Shown here: positions 50,386-59,709 of the stretch, in pieces
How the letters are laid out: every line of letters begins with the position of its first letter
How positions within the stretch are numbered: the first letter of the stretch is position 1
Assembly: GCF_024585165.1 (NCBI RefSeq)
Contig: NZ_CP029008.1
Coordinates: 558,001-622,000, forward strand
Source: Bradyrhizobium sp. WBOS07
GTDB taxonomy: Bacteria; Pseudomonadota; Alphaproteobacteria; Rhizobiales; Xanthobacteraceae
Direction of reading: 5' to 3'
Length of the DNA: 64,000 nt
Notes under the pieces: model-generated
What the model was told of the DNA's origin: nothing
The model's input: only the letters and a program-made list of their open reading frames with translations
Database searches by the model: none
Made by a program: the position numbers and the translations under genes

Positions 50386-51363
50386 TTACGCTCCCGTCGG
50401 CAGCGGCGAGCGCGCATTGACGAGGTTTCGCGCACGCAGCTCCTGCCAGAACGCGGCGGGCACGGTCTTCTCCGACATCGCGATGTTGTCGGCGACCTCG
50501 GCGGCGTTGCGCGCGCCCGTCACGGCGACAGTGACCGCCGGATGCGCCATGCAGAACTGGAGCGCGGCGGCCTTCAGCTCGGTGCCGTGCTTGCGGCAGA
50601 GCGCCTCGAGCTCCAGCGCCCGCGCCACCAGTGAGGCATTGGCGTCCTGATAATTGAACTTCGCGCTCGTATGCGGATCGGCGAGAATGCCGCTGTTGTA
50701 GATGCCGCCGAGCAGGATGCCGATGTTCTTGGCCGTGCAGACCGGGAACAGCGCATCCAGCGCGCCCTGGTCGAGCAGCGTGTAGCGCCCGGCGAGCAGA
50801 AAGCAGTCGACCGGCACGGCTTCCGCGAACCGAACCAACATCTCCGACTGGTTCATGCCGGCACCGATCGCCTTGACCGTGCCATCCTCGCGCAGCCGCT
50901 GCAGCGCGCGGAAGGCACCTGTGACGGCCTCGTCATAATGATCGTCGGGATCGTGCACCAGCAGGACGTCGACGCGGTCGAGCCCGAGCCGGCGAAGGCT
51001 TTCCTCGACCGAGCGCATCACGCCGTCATAGCTGAAGTCGAACACCGGCCGCTCGCGCGACGTGCCCTTGTAGTGCTCGTCCTCGGCGGCCGCGCCTTCG
51101 GGCACGCGCAGCAGGCGGCCGACCTTGGTCGAGATGGCGTAGGACTCGCGCGGCTGTTGCCGCAGGAAGGCCCCGAGCCGCCGCTCGGCGAGGCCAAAGC
51201 CGTAGAGCGGCGCGGTATCGAAGAATCGTACCCCGAGCGACCAGGCGCGCGCGATCGTCGCCTCCGCATCGGCATCGCTCACAGGACTGAACAAACCGCC
51301 GAGCGGCGCGGAGCCGAGGCCGATTGAGGTGACGTCGAGCGAGCCGAGCCGCGATCGTTTCAT
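50386..51363 (-). CDS. Aldo/keto reductase, putative aldose 1-dehydrogenase
   Basis: A 325-residue aldo-keto reductase. Catalytic tetrad positions are Asp in RFFDTAPLYGFGLAERR (Tyr follows), Lys in ISTKVGRL and His in LLVHDPDD. It resembles D-threo-aldose 1-dehydrogenase/L-fucose dehydrogenase. The product would be a lactone, suited to the adjacent amidohydrolase. Two in-frame ATGs exist, at 51369 and 51363; the second has AAGG at a better distance. A 15-base perfect hairpin lies between it and the binding-protein gene. Confidence 0.86.
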   Translation of the reverse strand: MKRSRLGSLDVTSIGLGSAPLGGLFSPVSDADAEATIARAWSLGVRFFDTAPLYGFGLAERRLGAFLRQQPRESYAISTKVGRLLRVPEGAAAEDEHYKGTSRERPVFDFSYDGVMRSVEESLRRLGLDRVDVLLVHDPDDHYDEAVTGAFRALQRLREDGTVKAIGAGMNQSEMLVRFAEAVPVDCFLLAGRYTLLDQGALDALFPVCTAKNIGILLGGIYNSGILADPHTSAKFNYQDANASLVARALELEALCRKHGTELKAAALQFCMAHPAVTVAVTGARNAAEVADNIAMSEKTVPAAFWQELRARNLVNARSPLPTGA

Positions 51364-51401
51364 TCCCATGGCCTTGTCTTCATTCCAACAGTCCAAATCA
51401 T

Positions 51402-51434
51402 CTCTCCCGCTTGCGGAAACCGCAAGCGGGAGAG
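51402..51434. terminator. Perfect 15-base stem, 3-base loop hairpin within the sugar operon
   Basis: Arms ctctcccgcttgcgg and ccgcaagcgggagag surround aaa. It sits between the binding-protein stop (51466) and the aldo-keto reductase start. The arm matches family D, so it may be a trimmed repeat. It has no T-run and could stabilise upstream mRNA or attenuate downstream expression. Confidence 0.6.
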
Positions 51435-51465
51435 GCATGCAGGAACGCGGGGCTGGCGGGCGCTC

Positions 51466-52398
51466 CTACTTCAACATCTGCGCGACGTTGTCCTTGGTGA
51501 CGAGATCGAGGCCGGTGTAGACGATCTCCGGCACCTTCTCGCCCTTCTTGATGGCGAGCAGCGTATCCATCGCCTTCTCGCCCATCTCGAACGGACGCTG
51601 GCCGACCAGCGCATTGGCATAGCCGTCACGCAGAAGCTCGAGCTGCATCTTCAGCGTATCGGCGACGACCAGGGTGAACTTGCCGGAATCGATGTCCTTC
51701 TTGTTCCTGGACGCGAAGGCCTTGAAGCCTTCGGGAGCGAACATCGGCCAGCCGCCGATGGGCACGATCGCGGCGAGATCGGGCGTCGCTGTGCGCATAT
51801 CAGTCATCTGCTGCACCGCCAGCGCGGGATCGTCGTTGCAGAAGGTCGGGGAGCCCGCGACCTCGGCCCATTTCGAGCCCTTCAACGCCTCGCGCACGCC
51901 GTCGACGCGCTCGGCGAGATTCTTGGCGCCGGGTCCGCCCGAGACCATGGCGTATTTGCCGCCGTCAGGCCGCATCTTCAAGAGTTGCTTGCCTAGCGCG
52001 ACACCGAACTCCTTGTTGTTGGTACCGATATAGGCGAGACGCTTGGATCCGGGTGCGTCGGCATCGAAGGTGATGACGGGGATGCCGGCGGCGGTCGCCG
52101 CCTCGATCGACTTGGTCATGGCCGCGACGTCGGCGACCGAGATGGCGAGACCGTCGACCTTCTGGGTGACGAAGTCCTGGATGATCTGCGCCTGCGTCGC
52201 CGGCTCGTGCTCGACCGGTCCCTTGTAGATGCACTCGATGTTGCCGAGCTCCTTGGCCCGCTTCAGGCAGCCGTCGCGCGCGAAGTCGAAGAACGGGTTG
52301 TTCATCGCCTTCGGCACGATGACGAAGCGGTAGTTCGCGGCGAATGCCGGCGTCGCCATCATCGCAACCGCGATGCCGGCCAGAAGAAGTTTCCTCAT
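51466..52398 (-). CDS. Sugar ABC transporter substrate-binding protein, RbsB/XylF-like
   Basis: A 310-residue periplasmic binding protein of Peripla_BP_4 type. The signal peptide is MRKLLLAGIAVAMMATPAFAAN, cleaved near AFA. Mature motifs are VPKAMNNPFFDFARDG and DFVTQKVDGLAISV, plus ADTLKMQLELLRDGYANALVGQ. It should capture a pentose or hexose for the permease and ATPase encoded upstream. ATG 52396-52398 follows GGAGGAG. The order ATPase, permease, binding protein matches several rhizobial sugar systems. Confidence 0.92.
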   Translation of the reverse strand: MRKLLLAGIAVAMMATPAFAANYRFVIVPKAMNNPFFDFARDGCLKRAKELGNIECIYKGPVEHEPATQAQIIQDFVTQKVDGLAISVADVAAMTKSIEAATAAGIPVITFDADAPGSKRLAYIGTNNKEFGVALGKQLLKMRPDGGKYAMVSGGPGAKNLAERVDGVREALKGSKWAEVAGSPTFCNDDPALAVQQMTDMRTATPDLAAIVPIGGWPMFAPEGFKAFASRNKKDIDSGKFTLVVADTLKMQLELLRDGYANALVGQRPFEMGEKAMDTLLAIKKGEKVPEIVYTGLDLVTKDNVAQMLK

Positions 52399-52421
52399 CG
52401 TCTCCTCCACTCTTGTTTGGT

Positions 52422-52458
52422 GCCCGTCCTTTTCAGATCGTCCGGGAAGCGGACGGGC
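52422..52458. promoter_or_regulatory. Inverted repeat between permease and binding-protein genes
   Basis: GCCCGTCC (52422-52429) and GGACGGGC (52451-52458) are perfect inverted arms around a 21-base centre, in the 95-base gap before the binding-protein start. It may be an mRNA stem or processing site in the operon. Confidence 0.4.
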
Positions 52459-52493
52459 GGCGTTTTCGTTGCCTTCCCGAGAACCACGTCAAT

Positions 52494-53576
52494 TCAAGTC
52501 ATCCGCGAGCGGATGCGGTCGACCAGCACGGCCAGGATGATGATCACGCCGACCAGCGTCTGCTGCCAGTAGGACGAGACCTGCGCCAGCACGAGGCCGT
52601 TGCGGATCACCTCCAGCAGCACACAGCCGACGATGGCGCCGAGCGGACCACCGATGCCGCCGGCAAGGTTGGCGCCGCCGATGACGGCGGCCGCAATCAC
52701 GTTGAGCTCGTAGGACGTCGCCATGTTGGCCGGCGCCGACCCGAGCCAGCCCGAGATGATGATGCCTTGCAGGCCGGCGGCGAGCGCGCAGATCACGTAG
52801 ACCTCGATCTTCACCCGCACCACCGGGATGCCGGTCAGCTCGGCCGCCTTCTCGTTGCCGCCGAGCGCGAAGACGTGGCGGCCGAACGCGGTGTGGTGCA
52901 GCACCACGGCCATCGTCAGCGCGAGGACCATCAGATAGATGAACGGCACGGGCACGCCGAGCACGTCGCCCGAGGTCGCGGCGTAGAAATAATCAGCGTC
53001 GGGCCCGCCCGGAAAGCTGCCGCGGCCGTTGGAGACGACATAGCCGAGCCCGCGCACGATCGAGAGCATGCCGAGCGTGGTGACGAAGGGCGACAGGCCA
53101 AGCACGGCGATGCAGAAGCCATTGACGAGCCCGGCGATCAGCGCCACGCCGAGACCGGCCAGGACCGAGACCAGCAGGATCAGCCCGGGCACGTTGGCGA
53201 GCACGGTCTTGCCGTCTGCCGCCATGTGCACGAACAAGGCGCCTGCGGGCGAGCCGGGCGACGACAGCTCGGTCATGACCATCGAGGTGATCATGGCGGA
53301 GAAGCACATCATCGAGCCGACCGAGAGGTCGATACCGCCGGTGATGATCACGAAGGTGACGCCGAGCGTGGCGATGGCGATGAAGGAGAAGTTCTTCGCC
53401 ACGTTCTGCATGTTGCCTTCGGTGAAGAAATACGGGCTGGCGAAATGCATGATCACCAGCAGCACCGCGAGCGCGAGCAGCACGTAGCCGGTCTGCGAGG
53501 CGAAGATGCCGCGCTGCCACCATTTGATCCGGCCCACATTGGTGAAGCTGATCGGAGATTCCATGGGCATGGCCAT
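52494..53576 (-). CDS. Sugar ABC transporter permease, RbsC/XylH-like
   Basis: A 360-residue membrane protein with about ten segments. The family signature GGIDLSVGSMMCFSAMI (about residues 78-94) and the late GGANLAGGIGGPLGAIVG are typical of the BPD_transp_2 sugar permeases. ATG 53574-53576 overlaps the ATPase stop by one base (TAATG). It forms the transmembrane part of the importer with the ATPase and binding-protein genes. Confidence 0.93.
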   Translation of the reverse strand: MAMPMESPISFTNVGRIKWWQRGIFASQTGYVLLALAVLLVIMHFASPYFFTEGNMQNVAKNFSFIAIATLGVTFVIITGGIDLSVGSMMCFSAMITSMVMTELSSPGSPAGALFVHMAADGKTVLANVPGLILLVSVLAGLGVALIAGLVNGFCIAVLGLSPFVTTLGMLSIVRGLGYVVSNGRGSFPGGPDADYFYAATSGDVLGVPVPFIYLMVLALTMAVVLHHTAFGRHVFALGGNEKAAELTGIPVVRVKIEVYVICALAAGLQGIIISGWLGSAPANMATSYELNVIAAAVIGGANLAGGIGGPLGAIVGCVLLEVIRNGLVLAQVSSYWQQTLVGVIIILAVLVDRIRSRMT

Positions 53577-54334
53577 TATGCCGCCTCCTTCGCGCCGGTG
53601 ATGAGGGCGGTGACTTCCTCCGGCGAGGTCTGGTGGATCGGCTTGTCGGCGCGTTTCTCGCCACGGCGCATGACGATGACGCGGTCGCATACTGCGAACA
53701 CGTCTGGCATGCGGTGCGAGATCAGCATCACGGCAACCCCCTGCTCCTTCAACCGGTGAATCAGGCCGAGCACCTGCTCGACCTGACGCACCGAGATCGC
53801 GGCGGTCGGCTCGTCCATCATCACCAGCCGCGCGTTGGAGAGCCGCGTGCGCGCGATCGCAACCGCCTGGCGCTGGCCTCCGGACATCTGCTTGACGAGA
53901 TCGTCGGGGCGCGTCTCCGAGCGCAGCTCGCCGAACAGCTCCAGCGCCCGCGCCGCCATCGCCTTGTGATCGAGCAGCGCGACGGGCCCGAACTTGCGCT
54001 TCAGCTCGCGGCCGAGGAACACGTTGGCCGCCGCCGTCAGATTGTCGGCCAGCGCGAGGTCCTGATACACGACCTCAATGCCGACCGCGCGGGCATCGAC
54101 GGGCCGGCTGAAATGGACCGCGCTGCCGGCAAAACGGATCTCGCCATGGCTGGGACGGAAATTGCCGGCGATGATCTTGACCAGGGTCGACTTGCCCGCG
54201 CCGTTGTCGCCCATCAGGCCGACCACCTCCCCCGGCATGACCTGCAGGTCGACCTCGTGCAGCGCGCGGATGGCGCCGAATTCCTTGCCGATGCCGGTGA
54301 GTGCGAGCACCGGTGTCGCGTCAGTCTTCGTCAT
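53576..54334 (-). CDS. Sugar ABC transporter ATP-binding protein, single-domain type
   Basis: A 252-residue ATPase. Walker A is GDNGAGKSTLVKI (about residues 40-52), the signature is QMSGGQRQAVAIART, Walker B is RLVMMDEPTAAI, and the H-loop is ISHRM. It has one nucleotide-binding domain, unlike RbsA/XylG with two, and so resembles FrcA-type subunits that must dimerise. ATG 54332-54334 is preferred (GAGGA at about 10 bases); an ATG at 54353-54355 would overlap xylA. It is 13 bases past the xylA stop. Confidence 0.93.
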   Translation of the reverse strand: MTKTDATPVLALTGIGKEFGAIRALHEVDLQVMPGEVVGLMGDNGAGKSTLVKIIAGNFRPSHGEIRFAGSAVHFSRPVDARAVGIEVVYQDLALADNLTAAANVFLGRELKRKFGPVALLDHKAMAARALELFGELRSETRPDDLVKQMSGGQRQAVAIARTRLSNARLVMMDEPTAAISVRQVEQVLGLIHRLKEQGVAVMLISHRMPDVFAVCDRVIVMRRGEKRADKPIHQTSPEEVTALITGAKEAA

Positions 54335-54347
54335 CAGCGGCGTTTCC

Positions 54348-55670
54348 TCAGACATAGCGGTTGACCAGGGATTCCAGATATTCCTGACGGCCCGAGCGCG
54401 GCTGCGGATCGAAGTCGGGAGACATGGCACGGTCGGCGAGATCGGCGAGCGAACGCTGGCCGCCGAGAATGGCGCGGCCCTCTGGGCCCGCCCACCCCTC
54501 GTAGCGCTTTGCAAGCGGCGCACTCAGCGTGCCGGCGTCGACCATGTCGGCGGCGGCGAGGAAGGCTCGCGCGCAGGCATCCATCGAGCCGACATGAGCA
54601 TGGATCAGATCGTCGGGATCGATCGACTGGCGGCGGATCTTGGCGTCGAAGTTCAGCCCGCCCGTGGTGAAGCCGCCGCGGTTCAGGATCTCGTGGAACA
54701 CCAGCGCCAGCTCCGGCACGTTCATCGCGAACTGGTCGGTATCCCAGCCGAGCAGATCGTCGCCGCGGTTGATGTCGAGCGAGCCGAACACGCCGAGCGC
54801 CTCGGCCAGCGCGACCTCGTGGTGGAAGGAATGGCCGGCGAGGATGGCGTGGTTCTGCTCTATGTTGAGCTTGACGTCTTTCAGCAGATCGTAACGTTCG
54901 AGGAAGCCGTAGCAGGTGGCGACGTCGAAATCATATTGATGCTTGGTCGGCTCCTTCGGCTTCGGCTCGATCAGGACCGGGCCTTTGAATCCGATCTTGT
55001 GCTTGTGCTCGACGACGAGCGAGACGAAGCGGCCGAGCTGATCAAGCTCGCGCTTGAGATCGGTGTTGAGCAGCGTCTCATAGCCCTCGCGCCCACCCCA
55101 CAGCACATAGTTCTGCCCGCCGAGCCGGTGCGTCACCTCCAGCGCGGCGCGGACCTGGCCGGCCGCGTAGGTGAATATCTCGGGGTCGGGATTGGTCGCC
55201 GCACCCGCCATGTAGCGGCGATGCGTGAACAGGTTCGCAGTGCCCCAGAGCAGACGGACCTTGGCTGATGCCATCTTCGCTTCGAACAGATCGGCGATCG
55301 CGTTGAGATTGGCGACGGACTCGGCGAGCGAAGCGCCCTCCGGCGCCGCGTCGACGTCGTGGAAGGTGAAGTAGGGCACGTCGAGCAGGCGGAACAGCTC
55401 GAACGCGACATCGGCCTTGGCCCGCGCCTGCGCCATCGCATCACTGCCGTGATGCCAGGGCCGCAGGAACGTCTCGCCGCCGAAGGGATCGCCGCCGGGC
55501 CAGCAGAACGAATGCCAATAGCAGACCGCAAAGCGCAAGTGATCCTCGAGCCTGCGGCCGTGGACCATGCGATCCTTGTCGTACCAGCGAAACGCGGGCG
55601 CCGGTCCCGCGTCCTGGCCGGCAAAGGCGACAGGTGCGCTCGCATCGAAGAATTTGGCTGACGCGTTCAC
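54348..55670 (-). CDS. xylA: Xylose isomerase
   Basis: A 440-residue isomerase of the longer class II type. Catalytic His and metal-binding motifs are [13 protein letters not shown] (about residues 97-109), [15 protein letters not shown] (Glu and Lys) and [18 protein letters not shown]. It converts D-xylose to D-xylulose and can also act on glucose. The GTG start at 55668-55670 overlaps the xylB stop (GTGA), so the two are translationally coupled. The ABC ATPase gene is 13 bases downstream. Confidence 0.96.
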   Translation of the reverse strand: MNASAKFFDASAPVAFAGQDAGPAPAFRWYDKDRMVHGRRLEDHLRFAVCYWHSFCWPGGDPFGGETFLRPWHHGSDAMAQARAKADVAFELFRLLDVPYFTFHDVDAAPEGASLAESVANLNAIADLFEAKMASAKVRLLWGTANLFTHRRYMAGAATNPDPEIFTYAAGQVRAALEVTHRLGGQNYVLWGGREGYETLLNTDLKRELDQLGRFVSLVVEHKHKIGFKGPVLIEPKPKEPTKHQYDFDVATCYGFLERYDLLKDVKLNIEQNHAILAGHSFHHEVALAEALGVFGSLDINRGDDLLGWDTDQFAMNVPELALVFHEILNRGGFTTGGLNFDAKIRRQSIDPDDLIHAHVGSMDACARAFLAAADMVDAGTLSAPLAKRYEGWAGPEGRAILGGQRSLADLADRAMSPDFDPQPRSGRQEYLESLVNRYV

Positions 55671-57124
55671 TTCAGGGACTCCTTCAATGCGGGATAAAGC
55701 TCGCGCCATCGCCGATAGGCTTCGTCATAGGCCGCAGCGACGGAGGTGCGGGGCGTGAAGCTCGCGAGCCGCCGCGGCCGGGTGCAGACCGTCTCGGGGC
55801 TCTCGCCGGTGGCAGCGAGCCGGCCGAGCCGCGCGGCGCCGAGGGCCGCTCCCACCTCGCCCTCTTCGACGCGGTGAACGGGAATGCCGAGCACGTCGGC
55901 GCAGATCTGCGCCCATAGCGGCGAGCGCGAGCCGCCGCCGACGAGATCGAGCTCGGCAATGGGCCCGCTCGCCGCGCTCAGCGCCGCCAGATTGTCGCGC
56001 GCGGCAAAGGCGACGCCTTCGAGCACGGCCTGGACGATCTGGCTGCGGCCGGTGGCACCGCGCAGGCCGACAAAGGCGCCGCTCGCGGCGGCATCGTTGT
56101 GCGGCGTGCGCTCGCCGTCGAGATAGGGCAGAAATCTGATCGGGCTCGGCGCATCGACGCGCTCGCCGAGTGGCGCCAGCAGCGCTGCGGCCGGCACCTC
56201 CATCACGCCGGAGAGCCAAGCCAGCGAAGCCGCAGCCGACAGCATCACGCCCATCTGATGCCAGAGGCCGGGCAGTGCGTGGCAGAACGCGTGCACGGCC
56301 GAGGCCGGCGCCGATGCGAAGCGATCGGTGACGCGGAACAGAACGCCTGATGTCCCCAGCGACAGGAAGGCATCGCCGGGCGCGATCGCGCCGAGCCCGA
56401 TCGCGCTCGCGGCATTGTCGCCGGCGCCTCCCGCGACCACGACGTCCTTCCTCATGCCCCAGCGCTGCGCATAATCCGGCGCGAGCATTGCGCTCGCCGC
56501 GCTGCCCTCGACGAGGCGCGGCATGTGATGGAGGTCGAGCCCGGTGGCGTGCAGCAGCAGGGCCGACCAGCGCCGCTCGCCGACATCGAGCCACAGCGTG
56601 CCGGCGGCATCGGACATGTCCTCGACCATCTCGCCGGTGAGGCGATAACGCACATAGGCCTTGGGCAGCAGCACCTTTGCGACGCGCTCGAAAATCTTCG
56701 GCTCATGCCGCGCCACCCATAGCAGCTTCGGCGCGGTGAAGCCGGGCATGGCGAGGTTGCCGGCGATCGCGTGCAGCGACGGACAGCGCCGCTCCAGCAC
56801 CGCGCATTCGGCCTGCGAGCGGCCGTCGTTCCAGAGGATCGCCGGGCGCAGCGGCTTGCCGTCCTCATCGAGCAGCGTCGCGCCATGCATCTGGCCGGAC
56901 AGGCCGATGCCGCGAACTCTCGCTACTTCGCGCGGATGGCGGCTTGCGAGATCGTCGACCGCGCCGATCGCCGCATCGACCCAGGCATCGGGGTCCTGCT
57001 CGGACCACAGCGGCGCCGGATGCGACAGCGCGAGCTCGCGCGCGGCGGTCGCGACGATCGCGCCGGCTTCGCTCACAAGCACCGCTTTCACGCCGGACGT
57101 GCCGATGTCCAGTCCGAGATACAA
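55667..57124 (-). CDS. xylB: Xylulokinase
   Basis: A 485-residue FGGY kinase. N-terminal [16 protein letters not shown] (residues 2-17) is the ATP-binding fold; [10 protein letters not shown] and [10 protein letters not shown] are xylulokinase-like. The second FGGY segment contains [13 protein letters not shown] and [18 protein letters not shown]. It makes xylulose 5-phosphate for the pentose phosphate route. Start TTG (57122-57124) is inferred from GAGGAGG 5 bases before it and the standard [10 protein letters not shown]; an ATG 21 bases upstream is possible. It is 71 bases past the LacI-type gene. Confidence 0.94.
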   Translation of the reverse strand: MYLGLDIGTSGVKAVLVSEAGAIVATAARELALSHPAPLWSEQDPDAWVDAAIGAVDDLASRHPREVARVRGIGLSGQMHGATLLDEDGKPLRPAILWNDGRSQAECAVLERRCPSLHAIAGNLAMPGFTAPKLLWVARHEPKIFERVAKVLLPKAYVRYRLTGEMVEDMSDAAGTLWLDVGERRWSALLLHATGLDLHHMPRLVEGSAASAMLAPDYAQRWGMRKDVVVAGGAGDNAASAIGLGAIAPGDAFLSLGTSGVLFRVTDRFASAPASAVHAFCHALPGLWHQMGVMLSAAASLAWLSGVMEVPAAALLAPLGERVDAPSPIRFLPYLDGERTPHNDAAASGAFVGLRGATGRSQIVQAVLEGVAFAARDNLAALSAASGPIAELDLVGGGSRSPLWAQICADVLGIPVHRVEEGEVGAALGAARLGRLAATGESPETVCTRPRRLASFTPRTSVAAAYDEAYRRWRELYPALKESLK

Positions 57125-57195
57125 ATCGTCCTCCTCTTTCCTCATTGCGCTGCACGATCTTGATGTCGCGCTTTTCGCCACGGCCCATTCGATAG

Positions 57196-58251
57196 CTAGG
57201 GCAGGTTGTCCCGCATCACGATGTCGATCCTGATCTTCTCCTGTTCGCGCAAGATCGGCTCGCCGCGGGCGAGCGCGAGCAGCACGCGCACGGCGGCGCG
57301 CGCTTCATGCCCGGGGTTCTGCGAGATCGCGGCATCCATCACGCCCTGCAGCAGCAGGCGGCGCGTCAGCATGGTGACGTCGTGACCGACGAACACCACC
57401 TTGTCGCGGCCGGCATCGCTCAACGCCTTGTCGTTCAGTGCCTTGGCGACACCTTGCGTGCCGGCGCCGACATTATAGAGGCCGACGATGTCGGCATGCT
57501 TGGCGAGCAGCCGCGCCAACACCTGCTCGGAGCGATCGTCCTGGTCGCGCCCTTCCAGCACCGGCAGCACGCTGAGACCGGGGAATTCCGAGGCCATCAC
57601 CTGGTTGAAGCCGAAGATGCGCTCGGCATGGTCGCGCAGGCCCTGCGAGCCCGCGACGATCGCGACCTTGCCGGACTTCTGGCCGACCAGTCGTCCGACC
57701 AGCGCGCCGGCGGTGCGGCCCGCCGAGATGTTGTCGATGCCGACATAATGGTGGCGGCGCGACGACGGCACGTCCGACACCAGCGTCACCACCTGGGTGC
57801 CGGCGTCGACGAGGTCGTTGATCGCGGCGCGAACGGTGGGGTGATCCAGCGCCACCACGGCGACGCCGTCGTAATCGCCGGAGAGCGCCTCGAGCGAGGC
57901 CGCAAGCACGGAGGGATCGAACACGTCGGTTGCGACCATCTCGACGCTGAGGCGGCGGGCCGAGAGCCAGCCCGACATCTCGCCGAGATAGGCCTCGATC
58001 TGCTGCATGAACGGGTTCGGCCCCGACGGCATCACGAAGGCAAAGCGGCGGGCGCGGCCGCGGGCAAGCTCGGCGGCGGCGACATGGGGCTGGAACGAAT
58101 TGCGCTCGATCGCCGCCTTGACGCGCCGCACCGTCTCGGGCCGCACGCCCGGCCGATTGTGCAGGACGCGGTCCACCGTCGCGAGGCTGACGCCCGCCTC
58201 GCGGGCGATGTCCTTCAGCGTCAGCGCGCTCGCGGTCAGGGTCTCGGCCAT
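57196..58251 (-). CDS. LacI family transcriptional regulator of the sugar operon
   Basis: A 351-residue repressor-type regulator. The N-terminal HTH is TLKDIAREAGVSLATVDRVLHNRPGV (about residues 11-36), with hinge helix AELARGRARRFAF. The periplasmic-binding-like core is DVFDPSVLAASLEALSGDYDG with FVGHDVTMLTRRLL. Position at the head of the xylB-xylA-ABC run suggests it controls it; the effector is presumably the imported sugar. The 98 bases upstream (58252-58349) hold the likely operon promoter and operator. Confidence 0.93.
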   Translation of the reverse strand: MAETLTASALTLKDIAREAGVSLATVDRVLHNRPGVRPETVRRVKAAIERNSFQPHVAAAELARGRARRFAFVMPSGPNPFMQQIEAYLGEMSGWLSARRLSVEMVATDVFDPSVLAASLEALSGDYDGVAVVALDHPTVRAAINDLVDAGTQVVTLVSDVPSSRRHHYVGIDNISAGRTAGALVGRLVGQKSGKVAIVAGSQGLRDHAERIFGFNQVMASEFPGLSVLPVLEGRDQDDRSEQVLARLLAKHADIVGLYNVGAGTQGVAKALNDKALSDAGRDKVVFVGHDVTMLTRRLLLQGVMDAAISQNPGHEARAAVRVLLALARGEPILREQEKIRIDIVMRDNLP

Positions 58252-58349
58252 GGCTGAAGGCTAGCAGAGGTGTTTTGAGGTACGCAACTCATTTTGTCGG
58301 ACGGGAATGCAGTGCCGTGCGCGAACTGGCCGAAGCCCCCGGCCGATAG

Positions 58350-58814
58350 TCAGCCTTGCGTCAGATCGAGCGTCAGGAAAAGGCTATTGGGATCATCGCG
58401 ATAACCCTCGAACGGGCCGCAGAGGACAAAGCCGTGGGCCTGGTAGAGCGCATGCGCCGGCTTGAAATAATCCCATGAACCGGTCTCGAGGCTGAGCCGC
58501 CTCAAGTCGCGCGCGCGGGCCTCCGCGATGATGTGGCGGAGCATCTGGCCGCCGAAGCCGCGCCGCCGCGTGGTCTGAAGCGTGTGCATCGACTTCACCT
58601 CGCCATGGACGGCCGAAAGCGTCTTCAGCGCCCCGGTGGCAACGAGCAGTTCGCCGTCCCAGCCGGTCCAGAACGCGACATCGTCGGCGCGAAGGCCCGC
58701 GAGGTCGAGCGCATGTGCGCTGCCCGGCGCGGTCTGCGCCCGCGCCGACGTGACGTGATGATCGAGCAGCGCGACGACGCGCGGATCGAAGGTGTCGCCG
58801 GTGCGGATCTGCAT
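58350..58814 (-). CDS. GNAT family N-acetyltransferase
   Basis: A 154-residue acetyltransferase. The acetyl-CoA-binding motif is TRRRGFGGQMLRHIIAEARARDL (pieces: RRRGFGGQML), and motif B is LETGSWDYFKPAHALYQAHGF. The pattern resembles YsnE/PhnO-like acetyltransferases acting on small molecules; the substrate is unknown. ATG 58812-58814 is chosen with GGAGA upstream; GTG 58829 is a rival. It is 24 bases past the XRE-cupin regulator stop on the same strand, so the two are probably cotranscribed. Confidence 0.85.
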   Translation of the reverse strand: MQIRTGDTFDPRVVALLDHHVTSARAQTAPGSAHALDLAGLRADDVAFWTGWDGELLVATGALKTLSAVHGEVKSMHTLQTTRRRGFGGQMLRHIIAEARARDLRRLSLETGSWDYFKPAHALYQAHGFVLCGPFEGYRDDPNSLFLTLDLTQG

Positions 58815-58838
58815 CGTCAGGGTCTCCACTCCATGATC

Positions 58839-59420
58839 TCACATCTTCCCGTAGGAGGTGCCGCGCCGCGTGATGATGACGTAGCGCGCGTCCTGCCTGG
58901 TTTCGTTCTCGAAGGTCACCGCACGCATCACGTCGAAATCCAGGCAATCGCCCTCGCGCAGGCGCACCGTCTTGGCGTCGATGTACACGGCGATCGCGCC
59001 CTCCAGCATGAGCAATTGCTGGGTGAACGCGTTGCGGCCCCAGGGGCTGTACGGCACCCGCGCGCCGGCCGGCAGATCGACGACGATGATCTCGATGCCG
59101 CTCGCCGCATCCGTCGGCGAGGCGTGCCGCCTTCGATAGCCGCTGTCGGGATCGCGCCAGTGCGGCTGGTCGGCGAGCCGCACCAGCCGCTCCGGCGGCT
59201 TCTCGGCGAGCGCGACGACATCGCTGAGCGAGACGTCGAGCGCGGCGCAGAGCCTGCCGAGCAGCGAGGCCGTAGCGCTGCTCTGCGCCCGCTCGACCCG
59301 CCCGATCATGGCCCGGCTGACCCCGGAGCGCGTTGCAAGTTCGTTCAACGTCATCCCCGCCTGCGTCCGCAGCGTCTTCAAGCGGCGACCGATCGCACGG
59401 TCGAGTTTCTGCTGGTCCAT
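58839..59420 (-). CDS. XRE-cupin family transcriptional regulator
   Basis: A 193-residue regulator. The N-terminal XRE helix-turn-helix is GRRLKTLRTQAGMTLNELAT and SGVSRAMIGRVERAQSS (about residues 11-48), and a C-terminal cupin domain (about 105-190) carries EGAIAVYIDAKTVRLREGDCLDFD. Similar proteins regulate small-molecule metabolism and often the adjacent acetyltransferase; here the GNAT gene is 24 bases downstream. The ligand is unknown. ATG 59418-59420 fits family length. Confidence 0.9.
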   Translation of the reverse strand: MDQQKLDRAIGRRLKTLRTQAGMTLNELATRSGVSRAMIGRVERAQSSATASLLGRLCAALDVSLSDVVALAEKPPERLVRLADQPHWRDPDSGYRRRHASPTDAASGIEIIVVDLPAGARVPYSPWGRNAFTQQLLMLEGAIAVYIDAKTVRLREGDCLDFDVMRAVTFENETRQDARYVIITRRGTSYGKM

Positions 59421-59709
59421 CGGCTCTCATCCAGACATCACCCGGCGCAGGGACCGCATCCGCCGGGCGAGAGAAGCTTAAGGCGGGCGAGGCGGGCGTG
59501 CCGGGAGCGGCAGGCTAACATATTAGAATCTTTGCCGGGGGCCGGACGCCGAGCTTGGGCGCGACGGGGCAAGCGGCGCGCCTCGGCGGCCGCTTCAGCT
59601 TAGTGGTCCCAACGCTGTTCAATGTCGTCGAGCGCTTACGAGCGGAAGGCGTAATCTGCCGTCATCTCATCGATCGGCGGTTATGCGTTCGGTGAAGCGG
59701 TCGATGATT
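59421..59709. other. Intergenic region without a recognisable gene
   Basis: 289 bases between the XRE-cupin start and the hicA pseudogene. No hairpin of note and no convincing reading frame were seen. It might include remnants of a lost gene; nothing supports a call. Confidence 0.5.

Noticed and set aside
59556-59690. Short open frame between the XRE-cupin and hicA genes
   Set aside because: No start context, no motif and no neighbour support; treated as intergenic.
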